This document shows, in pieces, positions 8,573 through 16,314 of a DNA stretch of 34,730 nt. Both the position numbers and the translations under genes were made by a program. The notes beneath the pieces were generated by a model that saw only the letters and a program-made list of their open reading frames with translations, was not told the DNA's origin and did not search any database. Within the stretch, counting starts at the first letter, position 1, and every line of letters starts with the position of its first letter. Origin of the DNA: Betaproteobacteria bacterium. Lineage in GTDB: Bacteria > Pseudomonadota > Gammaproteobacteria > Burkholderiales > SG8-39. The stretch lies in the NCBI GenBank assembly GCA_947467435.1, contig CANIIA010000019.1, positions 1 to 34,730 of the forward strand, given 5' to 3'.

Positions 8573-8650
8573 TCGTTGTGGCTGCGGTGTGTGCCTTAGC
8601 GGGGCATGTGTTGCAGGTTGGGCGGCGTCGCCACCACTTGCGCGTTAAAC

Positions 8651-9340
8651 ATGGATTGGCTCAGTCCCAGTGGCGGTGCGATCTGGCATTTGCGGGCCTT
8701 ACGTTATCGACGACATTGGGGGCCGTTCTTACAAGCGATCGAGCAGTGGCTCGACGCGTGGCAACATGGCAAGCGTCATTTGCTTCTCTTGGGGCCCAGC
8801 GCTGGTTGGTGCTTACCCAGTGCGTTTCTGGCGCGATTCGAATCGATTCATGCGGTCGATCTCGATCCTTGGGTTCCTTTTCTGTTTGCGCTACGTCACG
8901 GCAAAGCACTACGCCGCGCGGGTACGCGCATTACTTGGCAACGTGCAGATTTTTTTCTGCACGCCAAAGATCTTCTCAATCAATACCGCGAACATGCCGT
9001 GCTGTTTCCAAATGTGCTTGGACAACACGCCTTACACGTGAGCGACAGCAGCGTTGCGGAACGCGATTTAGCCAAACTGGTGATGCGCTTGCGTGGTCGT
9101 ACCTGGGCGTCGTTTCACGAACGTTTGTCTGGTCGACTGGCCGATGCACAGCCCGATTTGCAAACGCGAGAACTGCCTGGTCGCTTGAGCGCCGAAGCGT
9201 TGGCGCAGCGGATCGCGATGACCGGCGTTTGGTCCGATCACAGTACGACCGATGTTTTTCCAGCTGAATGTCCGCGACTGCTTCTTGCCTGGGTGTTTCG
9301 TCCGGGGCATGTCCATTGGATCGAGGCGGCGCATCCGTGA
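8651..9340 (+). CDS. Unknown protein, possible Rossmann/SAM-methyltransferase-like fold
   Basis: The protein (229 residues) shows HLLLLGPSAGWCLPSAFL followed about 15 residues later by IHAVDLDPW. This resembles the first two beta strands and the acidic residue of a SAM-binding Rossmann fold. Later segments (HAVLFPNVLGQHAL) could be the fourth strand. The classical GxGxG is not intact, so function is uncertain. The start is unclear: ATG 8651 gives a natural N-terminus (MDWLSPSGGAIWHLRALRYR) but has no ribosome site, while ATG 8606 would add 15 residues. The gene end overlaps the start of the next gene by about 32 bases. Confidence 0.65.
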   Translation: MDWLSPSGGAIWHLRALRYRRHWGPFLQAIEQWLDAWQHGKRHLLLLGPSAGWCLPSAFLARFESIHAVDLDPWVPFLFALRHGKALRRAGTRITWQRADFFLHAKDLLNQYREHAVLFPNVLGQHALHVSDSSVAERDLAKLVMRLRGRTWASFHERLSGRLADAQPDLQTRELPGRLSAEALAQRIAMTGVWSDHSTTDVFPAECPRLLLAWVFRPGHVHWIEAAHP

Positions 9341-9854
9341 GTGGCATTTTTGTTTTTTGCGCGCGTTACTTGTGTTGTTGCTTGGCGTATTTTTTTCGGC
9401 AAACGCTGCAGCACAAACCCATGCAGAAGGATTGGAAGCATTTAATCGCGCTGACTATGTTGAAGCGGCGTCAATTTGGCTCACATTGGCTAAGCAAGGC
9501 GATGCACCGAGCCGCTATAGTTTGGGAAGAATGTATGACACCGGTGTTGGCGTTCGACAAGATTATGCAAAAGCGGCGTATTGGTATGCCTTGGCTGCCG
9601 AACAAAACTATCCCTACGCGCAGGGAAATTTAGCAGTGCTGTATGCCATGGGTCGAGGGGTCGAGCAGGATTTTGTGCTGTCGTATATGTGGTCTTCGCT
9701 TGCTGCAGTTGGTTACTCAAAATGGGCGGGCGAACTACGTGAGGCTGCATTGCGTAACCGCGATATTGTGTTTGCGCGGATGACCGATGCACAAAAGCTG
9801 GCGGCACTCGAAAAGGTGCGTCAGTGGCGCGCGAACAACGGAGCGCAGCGTTAG
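9309..9854 (+). CDS. Secreted Sel1-repeat protein
   Basis: The N-terminus has a basic region (SIGSRRRIREW) and a hydrophobic core (LRALLVLLLGVFF) ending in SANAAAQ, a good Sec signal peptide with cleavage after an Ala-X-Ala. The mature part contains about two Sel1/TPR-like units (LGRMYDTGVGVRQDYAKAAY and LAVLYAMGRGVEQDFVLSYM). Such repeats form superhelical protein-binding scaffolds, so a periplasmic interaction role is likely. The start at 9309 is chosen to give a normal signal peptide. It overlaps the preceding gene, so expression may be coupled. The large Sel1 protein at 23285-25204 has similar repeats. Confidence 0.8.
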   Translation: MSIGSRRRIREWHFCFLRALLVLLLGVFFSANAAAQTHAEGLEAFNRADYVEAASIWLTLAKQGDAPSRYSLGRMYDTGVGVRQDYAKAAYWYALAAEQNYPYAQGNLAVLYAMGRGVEQDFVLSYMWSSLAAVGYSKWAGELREAALRNRDIVFARMTDAQKLAALEKVRQWRANNGAQR

Positions 9855-9925
9855 TTGTAGTGGGGACAATTTTAAAAACACAGACAGAGATCGATCTGTT
9901 TGGATGCTAAGCAAGGAGAGAAGCG

Positions 9926-10486
9926 ATGTCCGGTGAAATGCAACAAAACCCAGACGCGGTGAGTGAAAAACCTGTGCCGTATTTTCGATTGTTAGACGCC
10001 ATTTTTTTGGTGATTGTTGTCTGCGTGATCGTAGTGGTGGTGCAGTTGGGCTACACCACGTACAAAGAAGCTTCACAAACAGAGGCAACCAAACGGAATG
10101 CTGAAGCGATTCAAAAGTGGTTAGAGGAAACAGGCCAAGCGCGGGCAGAAGGAAAGCCGGTTGCCATCGAGGCCTGCGCGAAAGCCGCTGGCAAAACGTG
10201 GGCGGCCTGTTTAGAAGCCCTCACCGCAGCCGGTGGCCCGTTTGCTGATTTGAAAAACGTCGCTGAAGAAGACGGCTTGGTGTTTGCTAAAAAATGCGAT
10301 CGCGAGCAATTGAACACCCACGGTGCGATCTTGTTTGAAAAAGGCACGCCAAAAATTATGGATCCAAGTAGCTACACCTTCGGTGGATTTGAAGACGGCG
10401 ATAGCATCGAAAAAGATGTGCAGATGAAGGTGCTGGTCTGTGGCCGCGGATTCAGTGTAATCAAGATTGCAGAACTCAAGTTCTGA
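9926..10486 (+). CDS. Single-pass membrane protein of unknown function
   Basis: I do not recognise this family. The 186-residue protein has one strong membrane helix near residues 24-45 (AIFLVIVVCVIVVVVQLGYT), then a charged domain with four cysteines, two of them in an EACAKAAGKTWAACLEAL helix and two in KKCDRE and VLVCGRG. These could form disulfides if the domain is periplasmic, or bind a ligand. The start has a strong ribosome site (AAGGAGAG, 6-7 bases upstream). A 10-base palindrome AGATCGATCT at 9888-9897 lies in its leader. The channel gene follows after 22 bases, so the two are probably one transcript and the protein may be an accessory of the channel. Confidence 0.75.
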   Translation: MSGEMQQNPDAVSEKPVPYFRLLDAIFLVIVVCVIVVVVQLGYTTYKEASQTEATKRNAEAIQKWLEETGQARAEGKPVAIEACAKAAGKTWAACLEALTAAGGPFADLKNVAEEDGLVFAKKCDREQLNTHGAILFEKGTPKIMDPSSYTFGGFEDGDSIEKDVQMKVLVCGRGFSVIKIAELKF

Positions 10487-10508
10487 TCTAATTAAGACGA
10501 GGCTTATC

Positions 10509-12098
10509 GTGAATCAAACCCAAACCTCTCCCGCTCCAGCGCGTCGTACCGTGCGTGGTTTTGTCTACCACTGGTTGTTTGATGACCAAGTTCAGGGCAA
10601 CTATCACAAGCAGTTTGATAAATATATTTCTGTGCTGATTGTGTTGAATTTGCTGGCCTTACTGGTTGAGCAAATCCCACAGTTATTTACGCCTTATGAG
10701 CGGTTGTTCCATGTGTTCGACATGTTCTCGTTGGTGGTATTTACCACGGAGTACGTGTTGCGCTTGTATGCTGCGCCAGAGGATCCTGAATTTAATCGTT
10801 CACGTTTCCCGCGCCTGAAGTACATCTTCAGCATGTACGCGCTGATCGATCTCGCGGCGATCCTGCCGTTCTACCTTGAAATGTCGGGGCTGGTGAAGCT
10901 CGATTTACGCGCGCTACGTGTACTGCGATTGTTGCGTTTACTGAAGCTGTTCCGCGTGGTCGTGCCCGCCATTCAAGAGTTCCGCGAATTAAACCGTGGC
11001 CGCACCTTCCGTCAGCAGGTCTATGCACTGCTCAACCCAACCGAAACCAGTGGCGAGCTGCATTCGATGTTGGATTCGTTTGTGGTTTGGTGGGTGTTGA
11101 TTTCGGTGCTTGCAGTTATTTTTGAGTCTGTTGAGTCGGTGCATTACGTCTTGAACGTTGAGTTTGTGGTGGTGGACTCGATTGCTGTGGCGATTTTTTC
11201 GCTGGAGTATTTGTTCCGCTTGTATTCCTGCGTCGAGAGTCCGGAATACAAGGGTGCGCTGTTGGGGCGTTATAAATATGCCAAGGCACCGCTTGCGATC
11301 ATCGACTTTTTAGCTGTGATCCCGTTCTTTCTTGAGGCGTTACTGCATCACTTGTTCGATCTGCGTTTCTTGCGAATCTTCCGCTTGATGCGTTTGCTGA
11401 AACTGACGCGTTACACCCAAGCAACCGGAACGCTGTACAAAGCGATGGAGCGTGAGTGGCCGGTGATTGCTGCCTCGACCTTCATCATGTTGTTGTTGGT
11501 CGTGCTAACCGCCAGCTTGGGTTACTTGTTTGAGCACGAAGCACAACCCGATAAGTTTGAAAATATTCCGCAGTCGATTTATTGGGCGGTGGTGACCTTG
11601 GCCTCGGTGGGTTACGGAGATATTTCGCCAGTGACCCCGGTGGGTCGATTGATGACCATCATCATGGCGTTGGTGGGTATCGGTATTTTTGCGGTGCCAG
11701 CGGCGATCCTATCGACTGCGTTTAACGATCAGCTGCATAAAGATCGTGAGTTGATGCACAACGAATTGGCCAAATACCTCGAAGACGGGGTGTTGGACGA
11801 CGATGAGCGCGTCAAGTTGATGGAAGAGGCCAAGCGACTGCACATCTCAGAGCAAGAGGTTGAGATCTTGATCGAGCGTGCGCGCCTCGATCGAAAAACA
11901 GCCAAGGCCGGCCAAATACCGCTCGAGATGGTGGCAAAAAACCCAGAAATTGCGTTCGAGCAGTTCCGGATTGCAATTGGGAACTTGCGTCAGATTGCCG
12001 CAACCGGTGACCGTGAAGCGATGGCCCGCTTGTTTGCCCAGGCTGGGCGCGCAACGGATGACGAGCGTGCAATCTGGGGACAGATTGACAAGCGGTAA
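10509..12098 (+). CDS. Potassium channel with two tandem voltage-sensor domains
   Basis: This 529-residue protein carries two consecutive S1-S4 voltage sensors and one pore. The first sensor (about residues 30-155) has S2 VFTTEYVLRLY, S3 YALIDLAAILPFYLE and an arginine-rich S4 LRALRVLRLLRLLKLFR. The second (about 185-305) repeats this with IFSLEYLFRLY, IIDFLAVIPFFLE and LRFLRIFRLMRLLKLTR. The pore follows: a helix, the selectivity filter TLASVGYGD (SVGYGD at 366-371) and an S6 ending in AVPAAILSTAF. The cytoplasmic tail contains YLEDGVLDDDERVKLMEEAK, two acidic helices that look like a TerB-type module, and a coiled coil. The GTG start at 10509 has GAGG 6 bases upstream. Bacterial Kv channels normally have one sensor per subunit, so the doubled sensor is unusual. 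Confidence 0.9.
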   Translation: MNQTQTSPAPARRTVRGFVYHWLFDDQVQGNYHKQFDKYISVLIVLNLLALLVEQIPQLFTPYERLFHVFDMFSLVVFTTEYVLRLYAAPEDPEFNRSRFPRLKYIFSMYALIDLAAILPFYLEMSGLVKLDLRALRVLRLLRLLKLFRVVVPAIQEFRELNRGRTFRQQVYALLNPTETSGELHSMLDSFVVWWVLISVLAVIFESVESVHYVLNVEFVVVDSIAVAIFSLEYLFRLYSCVESPEYKGALLGRYKYAKAPLAIIDFLAVIPFFLEALLHHLFDLRFLRIFRLMRLLKLTRYTQATGTLYKAMEREWPVIAASTFIMLLLVVLTASLGYLFEHEAQPDKFENIPQSIYWAVVTLASVGYGDISPVTPVGRLMTIIMALVGIGIFAVPAAILSTAFNDQLHKDRELMHNELAKYLEDGVLDDDERVKLMEEAKRLHISEQEVEILIERARLDRKTAKAGQIPLEMVAKNPEIAFEQFRIAIGNLRQIAATGDREAMARLFAQAGRATDDERAIWGQIDKR

Positions 12099-12130
12099 AC
12101 CTAGTGAAAATACATTAAATATTGTAAAAT

Positions 12131-12202
12131 AAGCCACTGATTTGAAATTCGTCTACGTTTGGCGGCCCTTTTGCAAGGGCCTTGGCGATTTCTCAGTGGC
12201 TT
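12131..12202 (+). ncRNA. 72-base nested hairpin (structured RNA or terminator candidate)
   Basis: A perfect 10-base inverted repeat AAGCCACTGA (12131-12140) / TCAGTGGCTT (12193-12202) encloses GAAATT/GATTTC (12144-12149 / 12187-12192, one G-T pair) and a perfect 7-base stem GGCCCTT / AAGGGCC (12164-12170 / 12175-12181) with a TTGC loop. Together these form one long, interrupted hairpin shortly after the channel gene. There is no T run after it, so a simple intrinsic terminator is not certain. It may act as a transcript-end or leader structure. Confidence 0.5.
12158..12176 (+). promoter_or_regulatory. Candidate sigma-54 promoter (-24/-12)
   Basis: TTTGGCGGCCCTTTTGCAA has the invariant GG (12161-12162) and GC (12173-12174) separated by exactly 10 bases, with a TTGGC -24 box and a full TTGCA -12 box. 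The expected start is near 12186, about 75 bases before the next gene. It lies inside the hairpin described at 12131-12202, so part of the match could be a by-product of that palindrome. Confidence 0.45.
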
Positions 12203-12261
12203 GATCCGCGCTCAATGGTGGGCGCGTTCGAACCCGCTACCCTGACTCTGCGAAGGTGTTT

Positions 12262-12741
12262 ATGGAGCCGGTAAGACCCGTTTCTGGGGATGCCTCTAAC
12301 GATGCAGTCGAGTTGCGTTCCTCGGCGGAACCAACCCGTCGCGTACGCCCATCCAATTGGGAAATTCGCCCCTCAGGGCTGCATGGCATCCGCGTCGAAA
12401 TGGGGACGCTCGACCGCATGCGCGCACGACGTTTACTGAAATCTGAATTTAACCGAGCAGTGGCGGTTCATCCGGCGACGATTTCGTTGTCTTCAGGTGA
12501 GCCGAGCCGAATGATGGTTTCGGTTTCAGGCGTCACGGTTGGCTGGGTTTCTACCGAACCGCTTGAGCCAGCTGCAGCGTGGGTCCAAGCGCGCTTATTT
12601 GCTTGGCCTCAATCCCGCGCAATGACAACAGTGATGGTGTCTAACCTCTGTCACGAAAGTGATGAGCAACTCTGTGTCTGGGTTGATCTGGGGGAGTGTG
12701 GCTTTGATGTCGCCGGTGCGCCCGTTTTAACCGGCTACTAA
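12262..12741 (+). CDS. Hypothetical protein
   Basis: I do not recognise this 159-residue protein. It has no signal peptide or membrane helix. The N-terminal 35 residues are polar and probably disordered. The rest alternates short beta-like stretches (LHGIRVEMGTLDRMRARRLL, MVSVSGVTVGWVSTEPLEP, MTTVMVSNLCHESDEQLCVW). It is not a PilZ domain, since the RxxxR and DxSxxG motifs are missing. ATG 12262 is preferred over GTG 12256 because GAAGG sits 5 bases upstream of the ATG. Its last four bases overlap the end of the convergent regulator gene. Confidence 0.65.
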   Translation: MEPVRPVSGDASNDAVELRSSAEPTRRVRPSNWEIRPSGLHGIRVEMGTLDRMRARRLLKSEFNRAVAVHPATISLSSGEPSRMMVSVSGVTVGWVSTEPLEPAAAWVQARLFAWPQSRAMTTVMVSNLCHESDEQLCVWVDLGECGFDVAGAPVLTGY

Positions 12742-13430
12742 AGAACACCCATCCGAGCGCCGCGAGATTGCTCAAGCGGATGCGTTTTTTTTTGCTCTCC
12801 AGGGCCGCGTCGTTGTGCGATGCAGGCCTGGACGAATCCTTGTAATTGCGCGAAATCGATGGGCTTTTTGAACACCGCAATGTCCGAGGGTAGTTGACTG
12901 AGGATTTCGTTCGAAGGCAGTGCGGAAACGACGATGATATCGGTCCGTGCAAAATCAGCATCTGCGCGAATGGAGCGAATCGCTTCAAAGCCATCAATGT
13001 TTGGCATACGCAGATCCATAATGATGAGTTCAGGTCGACGTTTGGCCAAGGTGATGAGGGCTGCATAGCCATCGTGTACTTGAATGAGCTCGATCGGCAT
13101 CCGCCAGCTCATCAGGCGGGTTGCATAGACCTTTTGCAAGGTACGATCGTCCTCTGCAATCAAGATGCGAAATGGGCGGCCGGGGCCGATGGTGATCGTC
13201 CCACCTTTGGGACGCTCAGACAAAATGCGTTCAATTTCAGATTGCGGAATACGCCGGTGCCCCCCACTGGTTTTCCATGCCGCTAATTCGCCAGCTTCCA
13301 CCATTTTTTGGACTTTGCTGAGCGAACAAGACAGCTGTTGAGCAGCAACACGTGTGCTTAACCAGACTTCGCTGTCGAGCATGCTGGCAGGGATCACATT
13401 TGATTCTTTGCGTGTCGGGAGTTGTTTCAT
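12738..13430 (-). CDS. Response regulator with N-terminal excisionase-type DNA-binding domain
   Basis: Residues 20-72 (WLSTRVAAQQLSCSLSKVQK, then GELAAWKTSGGHRRIPQSEI) form a winged helix of the excisionase/MerR-like HTH_17 type. Residues 87-205 form a receiver domain with the acidic pair E93/D94/D95, phosphoacceptor D139 (ELIIMDLRMPNIDG), a serine at 169 and lysine K189 (VFKKP). The order is reversed from most response regulators, whose receiver comes first. No histidine kinase is nearby, so it is an orphan. The ATG has GGTGA 5 bases upstream. It is transcribed away from the tubulin-cluster promoter region and shares the AT-rich intergenic stretch, so it could regulate itself or that cluster; this is inference. 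Confidence 0.88.
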   Translation of the reverse strand: MKQLPTRKESNVIPASMLDSEVWLSTRVAAQQLSCSLSKVQKMVEAGELAAWKTSGGHRRIPQSEIERILSERPKGGTITIGPGRPFRILIAEDDRTLQKVYATRLMSWRMPIELIQVHDGYAALITLAKRRPELIIMDLRMPNIDGFEAIRSIRADADFARTDIIVVSALPSNEILSQLPSDIAVFKKPIDFAQLQGFVQACIAQRRGPGEQKKTHPLEQSRGARMGVL

Positions 13431-13508
13431 GGAGTCACCGATTCAATTTTTTTGAGTTTAGAGGTGAAGCAATCCAATCGCAACATTTTTTATACAACTA
13501 TAGTGTAA

Positions 13509-13523
13509 AATGTTTAAAACATT
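13509..13523. promoter_or_regulatory. Palindromic operator candidate
   Basis: AATGTTT-A-AAACATT is a perfect 7+7 inverted repeat around one base. AACATT-type half-sites recur at 13472-13477 and 13545-13550, and a related AATGTTTAATATT lies at 13760-13772 beside the -10 box of the rightward promoter. Binding by the neighbouring helix-turn-helix regulators is an inference. Confidence 0.4.
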
Positions 13524-13759
13524 AATATGTTAAAAATAAAATAAAACATTTATTAAAATGATTTTCATTGAATTAGCGTGTATGTGAAGTTCATTCAGTG
13601 CGACACGCTTGTTGATCAGACCTCCTGGGTTGAAAAAGTATGTGCCGATCACCACAACTGGCCGGCTTAACTAGTCAGGGTTTGCGCTTTGCTGGGGGAA
13701 CGGCGCCGCGGTAAGTCGCCACGGGCGGTGGTTCTCCGAGCCCCTGAGATCCGGTCATA

Positions 13760-13788
13760 AATGTTTAATATTGTTTTTACGATATAAT
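13760..13788 (+). promoter_or_regulatory. Sigma-70-type promoter of the XRE/tubulin cluster
   Basis: A perfect TATAAT -10 box lies at 13783-13788. The -35 region is weak: ATGTTT at 13761-13766 has 16-base spacing. The expected start is near 13795, giving a leader of about 90 bases that contains a C9-A7 tract. Confidence 0.5.
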
Positions 13789-13857
13789 CATTAGTATCGT
13801 TAGCGCGCCCTTTTCTGGGCTGTCCAGGGTTCCTCCCCCAAGACCCACAGCAGCGCG

Positions 13858-13873
13858 CCCCCCCCCAAAAAAA
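13858..13873 (+). repeat. Homopolymer tract C9-A7 in the XRE leader
   Basis: Nine C residues are followed directly by seven A residues, which run into the AAGGAA ribosome site of the next gene (start 13885). Such tracts are prone to slippage, and here a length change would alter leader length rather than reading frame. Confidence 0.7.
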
Positions 13874-13884
13874 GGAACTCCGCC

Positions 13885-14244
13885 ATGGCAGCAAAGCGTA
13901 TTGCGTCGAAAAAGCGCTCCGTTTCTCAGCCCCGTCCCAGTGAATGGAAAAAGCCGGGCCGTACGGCCACCGTCCAGCGGGCCCGTGAGCGGGATCCGGT
14001 GTCGGTGGCGTTTGGTCGTGCCATGCGAGATGTCCGATTGGCTGCGGGAATGCTGCAGCGAGACCTGGCAGAACGCTCCGGCTATCACATGACCTTTATC
14101 AGCATGCTGGAACAAGGCTGGCGTGGTCCATCGCTAGCCTCGGTGTTGTCGATTGCCGAAGCGGTGGGCATGAGCGGTGCAAAGCTGGTCAATCTGTACG
14201 AAACAAAGTACGCGCCAAAGAAAAAAACACGTCGTAGTGCTTAA
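13885..14244 (+). CDS. XRE-family helix-turn-helix regulator
   Basis: This 119-residue protein has a basic N-terminal arm of about 45 residues (KRIASKKRSVSQPRPSEWKK). It is followed by a Cro/CI-type helix-turn-helix: FGRAMRDVRLAAGMLQRDLA, then SGYHMTFISMLEQGWRGPSL and SVLSIAEAVGMSGAKLVNLY. A basic tail ends the protein. It starts 39 bases before the lipoprotein gene and is the first gene of the tubulin-like cluster, so it probably controls that operon. The ribosome site AAGGAA is about 7 bases upstream of the ATG. Confidence 0.88.
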   Translation: MAAKRIASKKRSVSQPRPSEWKKPGRTATVQRARERDPVSVAFGRAMRDVRLAAGMLQRDLAERSGYHMTFISMLEQGWRGPSLASVLSIAEAVGMSGAKLVNLYETKYAPKKKTRRSA

Positions 14245-14283
14245 CAACTGACCTATTGAATGACTTAGAACGAAGGCTTTGCT

Positions 14284-14748
14284 ATGGCTTGGTTACGATT
14301 TTTTTGGACGCAGCTTTGCAGTCATGCTCGAGTGGGCGGGCTTGCGTGTTTGTCGATGGTGCTTGTGGCCGGTTGCAGCCTCACGCCGAGCGATCAGGAT
14401 ATTTCACGCGCATTGATGGGGAATGATCCACTCAACAATCGCGTCTATCAGATGCGCAATATTCAGCGCATCAATGGCTATGAGCGTCCCGATGGCTATG
14501 TCATCGAGTACTCGGCTGAGCTCCACATCATTGAAAATCCGATGGCGTATTTTCAGCACTTATCGAGCACCGACCAATCCGGTTTGGGTGCGTTGGCTGC
14601 GCTGGGAATGGCCACCCAGGGCCTTGCACGTTGGGGCTTGATTACCAGTGCCGTGTTGTCCTCGGCGCAACCCGGGCAAGTGGTGCCAGTTAATGGCAAC
14701 TTACTCATGATCAAGTCCGAACAAGGCTGGATTCCGAAACCCGAATAG
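14284..14748 (+). CDS. Predicted lipoprotein
   Basis: The 154-residue product has a type II signal peptide with a lipobox (LSMVLVAGC, lipidated cysteine at residue 31). The mature part starts SLTPSDQDISRALMGNDPLN and contains NGYERPDGYVIEYSAELHII, but I do not recognise the family. With serine after the cysteine, outer-membrane sorting by Lol is expected. It is the second gene of the tubulin-like cluster, 30 bases before the next, and would provide an envelope component. GAAGG precedes the ATG. Confidence 0.8.
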   Translation: MAWLRFFWTQLCSHARVGGLACLSMVLVAGCSLTPSDQDISRALMGNDPLNNRVYQMRNIQRINGYERPDGYVIEYSAELHIIENPMAYFQHLSSTDQSGLGALAALGMATQGLARWGLITSAVLSSAQPGQVVPVNGNLLMIKSEQGWIPKPE

Positions 14749-14778
14749 CGTATCGAATAATTTTTTCTGGGGCGTGTT

Positions 14779-16296
14779 GTGACGCAAGATTCATCCGTTG
14801 ATCTTTGGTTAGACGAGCAGTCGCAAACGACGTGGTCGGTTGATGGCGCTCGTTTTCGTTTACATGCGAAGGCGGATACGTCGATGCAAGACGCACGATG
14901 GTCAGCCGCTGAAATTGCGCAAGCGCTTGGTTGTGGTGTGAGCACCGCTTCAGCGGACGAAGCATCCGAAGCGGCACCGGCGTACTTTCCACCGAGTTTT
15001 TCGCATTCACCGAACACGGGTGAGCCATTGCAGAAATTACCTGCAGGCACAGGTGCGTGGCTTTCTCCTGCCGGTAGTCAACATCTAACCACTGGCCTTA
15101 TCCGCGGAGGAAAACTGACTGATCTGCCATTGACCTTACAGAAAGGTTATGCAGAAACAGATCCCAGCCCACCGCGCGAAATCAAACGTCCGCCCCCGGG
15201 TCGTTATCGCTTTTTAGTCGGCATGTTTGGTTTACAGATGCAGACCTTGCTGGCGCTTGATGCCATGAATGGTTGCATTCACTGTTGGGTTCCAAGTGCT
15301 GAAACATGGGTGGAGTTATCGCCCGATTCTTCTGCCGGTCCGACACCGTATTTGGGTATTGAGCGCACGGAAGAGCAAGCCGAAGATTGGCAAGTAGACG
15401 CATTCGCGTTGACTGGGCAAACGCGTTTGATTTGGCCATGTGATCTTGGTCTGGCGTTCATTCGAGTCGATCCGTTGCGCATGTGCTACCAAGTTGAGCT
15501 CGCTGAGATTGGTGCGTGCGTGTCTGCGCCGGTCATCAAAAACGACAAGATTTTTGTCTTGGTCGCGAAAGATGCTTCGACGGTATTAATTGAGGTGCTG
15601 GCCAACGCGCCATCGCAGTCGCGTGAACTTGCGCGCGATTTACCTCAGGCACGTTGGCGCACGGCACTGGCCTCGCAGCACGATGCGCTGTGGTTGAGTG
15701 ACCAAGGTCAGGTGGTTGCGAGCCCGCGTAGAAACCAGTTTATTTTTGTCCCTTGGAAGCCTGCCGGTGTGCACCCGCAATTTGAGTTGGGTCCGCCGTA
15801 TTGCGGCAGCGATGGTCGTCTATGGATGCAGGTGTTGCATCCAGACACGCGAGAAGGCGAGGGTGGTCCCGCCTACGTTTCGTTGGGACGTGCAAATTAC
15901 GATTTACATGAATCCTCTGGCTTGCGTGTGTTGTCGGGTCATAGCTCCGTGAGTGTGGAGCGTCGTCTCACCGAAGAACCGTGGCTCGAACCTGAAGTCG
16001 TGACGACCACCAATGCAGATAACGACGAAGCGGTAATTCCGATCGTTGAGTCGCTCAAAGACGGCGCGATGCTCGTGATGCGTGCGCCGCACGTGGGGAG
16101 CATCACGGATTTTCTGGCCAAACGCGATAGCGTCATGACGCGTTTTCAAGTGCTTGGTCCGGCGTCAGATCTTGCGATGTTCTACTCGATGAAATTACGC
16201 AAGCCCTGGGAAACCAACGCGTTTGTTTACAACGGCGCGTTGTATCTGTCGCACCCAGATTTGAAATCCATGCCGGGCTGGTTGCTGGAAGCTTAG
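14779..16296 (+). CDS. Unknown protein, possible beta-propeller
   Basis: The 505-residue protein has no signal peptide or membrane helix, so it is probably cytoplasmic. The middle part contains short repeated beta-like units ending in tryptophan or valine, such as CVSAPVIKNDKIFVLVAKDA and LASQHDALWLSDQGQVVASP, which resemble PQQ/quinoprotein-type propeller blades. I cannot assign a family. The GTG start has GGGG 6 bases upstream. It lies between the lipoprotein and the vWA-like gene with gaps of 30 and 18 bases, so it is very probably part of the same transcript and system. Confidence 0.75.
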   Translation: MTQDSSVDLWLDEQSQTTWSVDGARFRLHAKADTSMQDARWSAAEIAQALGCGVSTASADEASEAAPAYFPPSFSHSPNTGEPLQKLPAGTGAWLSPAGSQHLTTGLIRGGKLTDLPLTLQKGYAETDPSPPREIKRPPPGRYRFLVGMFGLQMQTLLALDAMNGCIHCWVPSAETWVELSPDSSAGPTPYLGIERTEEQAEDWQVDAFALTGQTRLIWPCDLGLAFIRVDPLRMCYQVELAEIGACVSAPVIKNDKIFVLVAKDASTVLIEVLANAPSQSRELARDLPQARWRTALASQHDALWLSDQGQVVASPRRNQFIFVPWKPAGVHPQFELGPPYCGSDGRLWMQVLHPDTREGEGGPAYVSLGRANYDLHESSGLRVLSGHSSVSVERRLTEEPWLEPEVVTTTNADNDEAVIPIVESLKDGAMLVMRAPHVGSITDFLAKRDSVMTRFQVLGPASDLAMFYSMKLRKPWETNAFVYNGALYLSHPDLKSMPGWLLEA

Positions 16297-16314
16297 ATCA
16301 ATTAAAGGCAATCA

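Larger units (their letters stand above)
13431..13884. other. AT-rich divergent promoter region
   Basis: This 454-base region separates the response-regulator gene (-) from the XRE gene and tubulin cluster (+). Positions 13480-13575 are strongly AT-rich and should hold the leftward promoter: minus-strand TATAGT or TATAAA hexamers lie near 13490-13503. Positions 13755-13795 hold the probable rightward promoter. Short open frames across the middle look non-coding. Confidence 0.6.

Noticed and set aside
12131..12202. Integron attC-like site
   Set aside because: The inverted repeat is long, but the RYYYAAC/GTTRRRY core sites are missing and no gene cassette or integrase is present.
12222..12245. 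GTTCGAACCC resembling a tRNA T-arm
   Set aside because: The flanking bases do not form a 5-base T stem, and no anticodon or acceptor arm can be folded upstream.
13667..14115. Minus-strand open frames opposite the XRE gene and its leader
   Set aside because: They are shadows of the XRE frame and the C-rich leader, with no recognisable motif.
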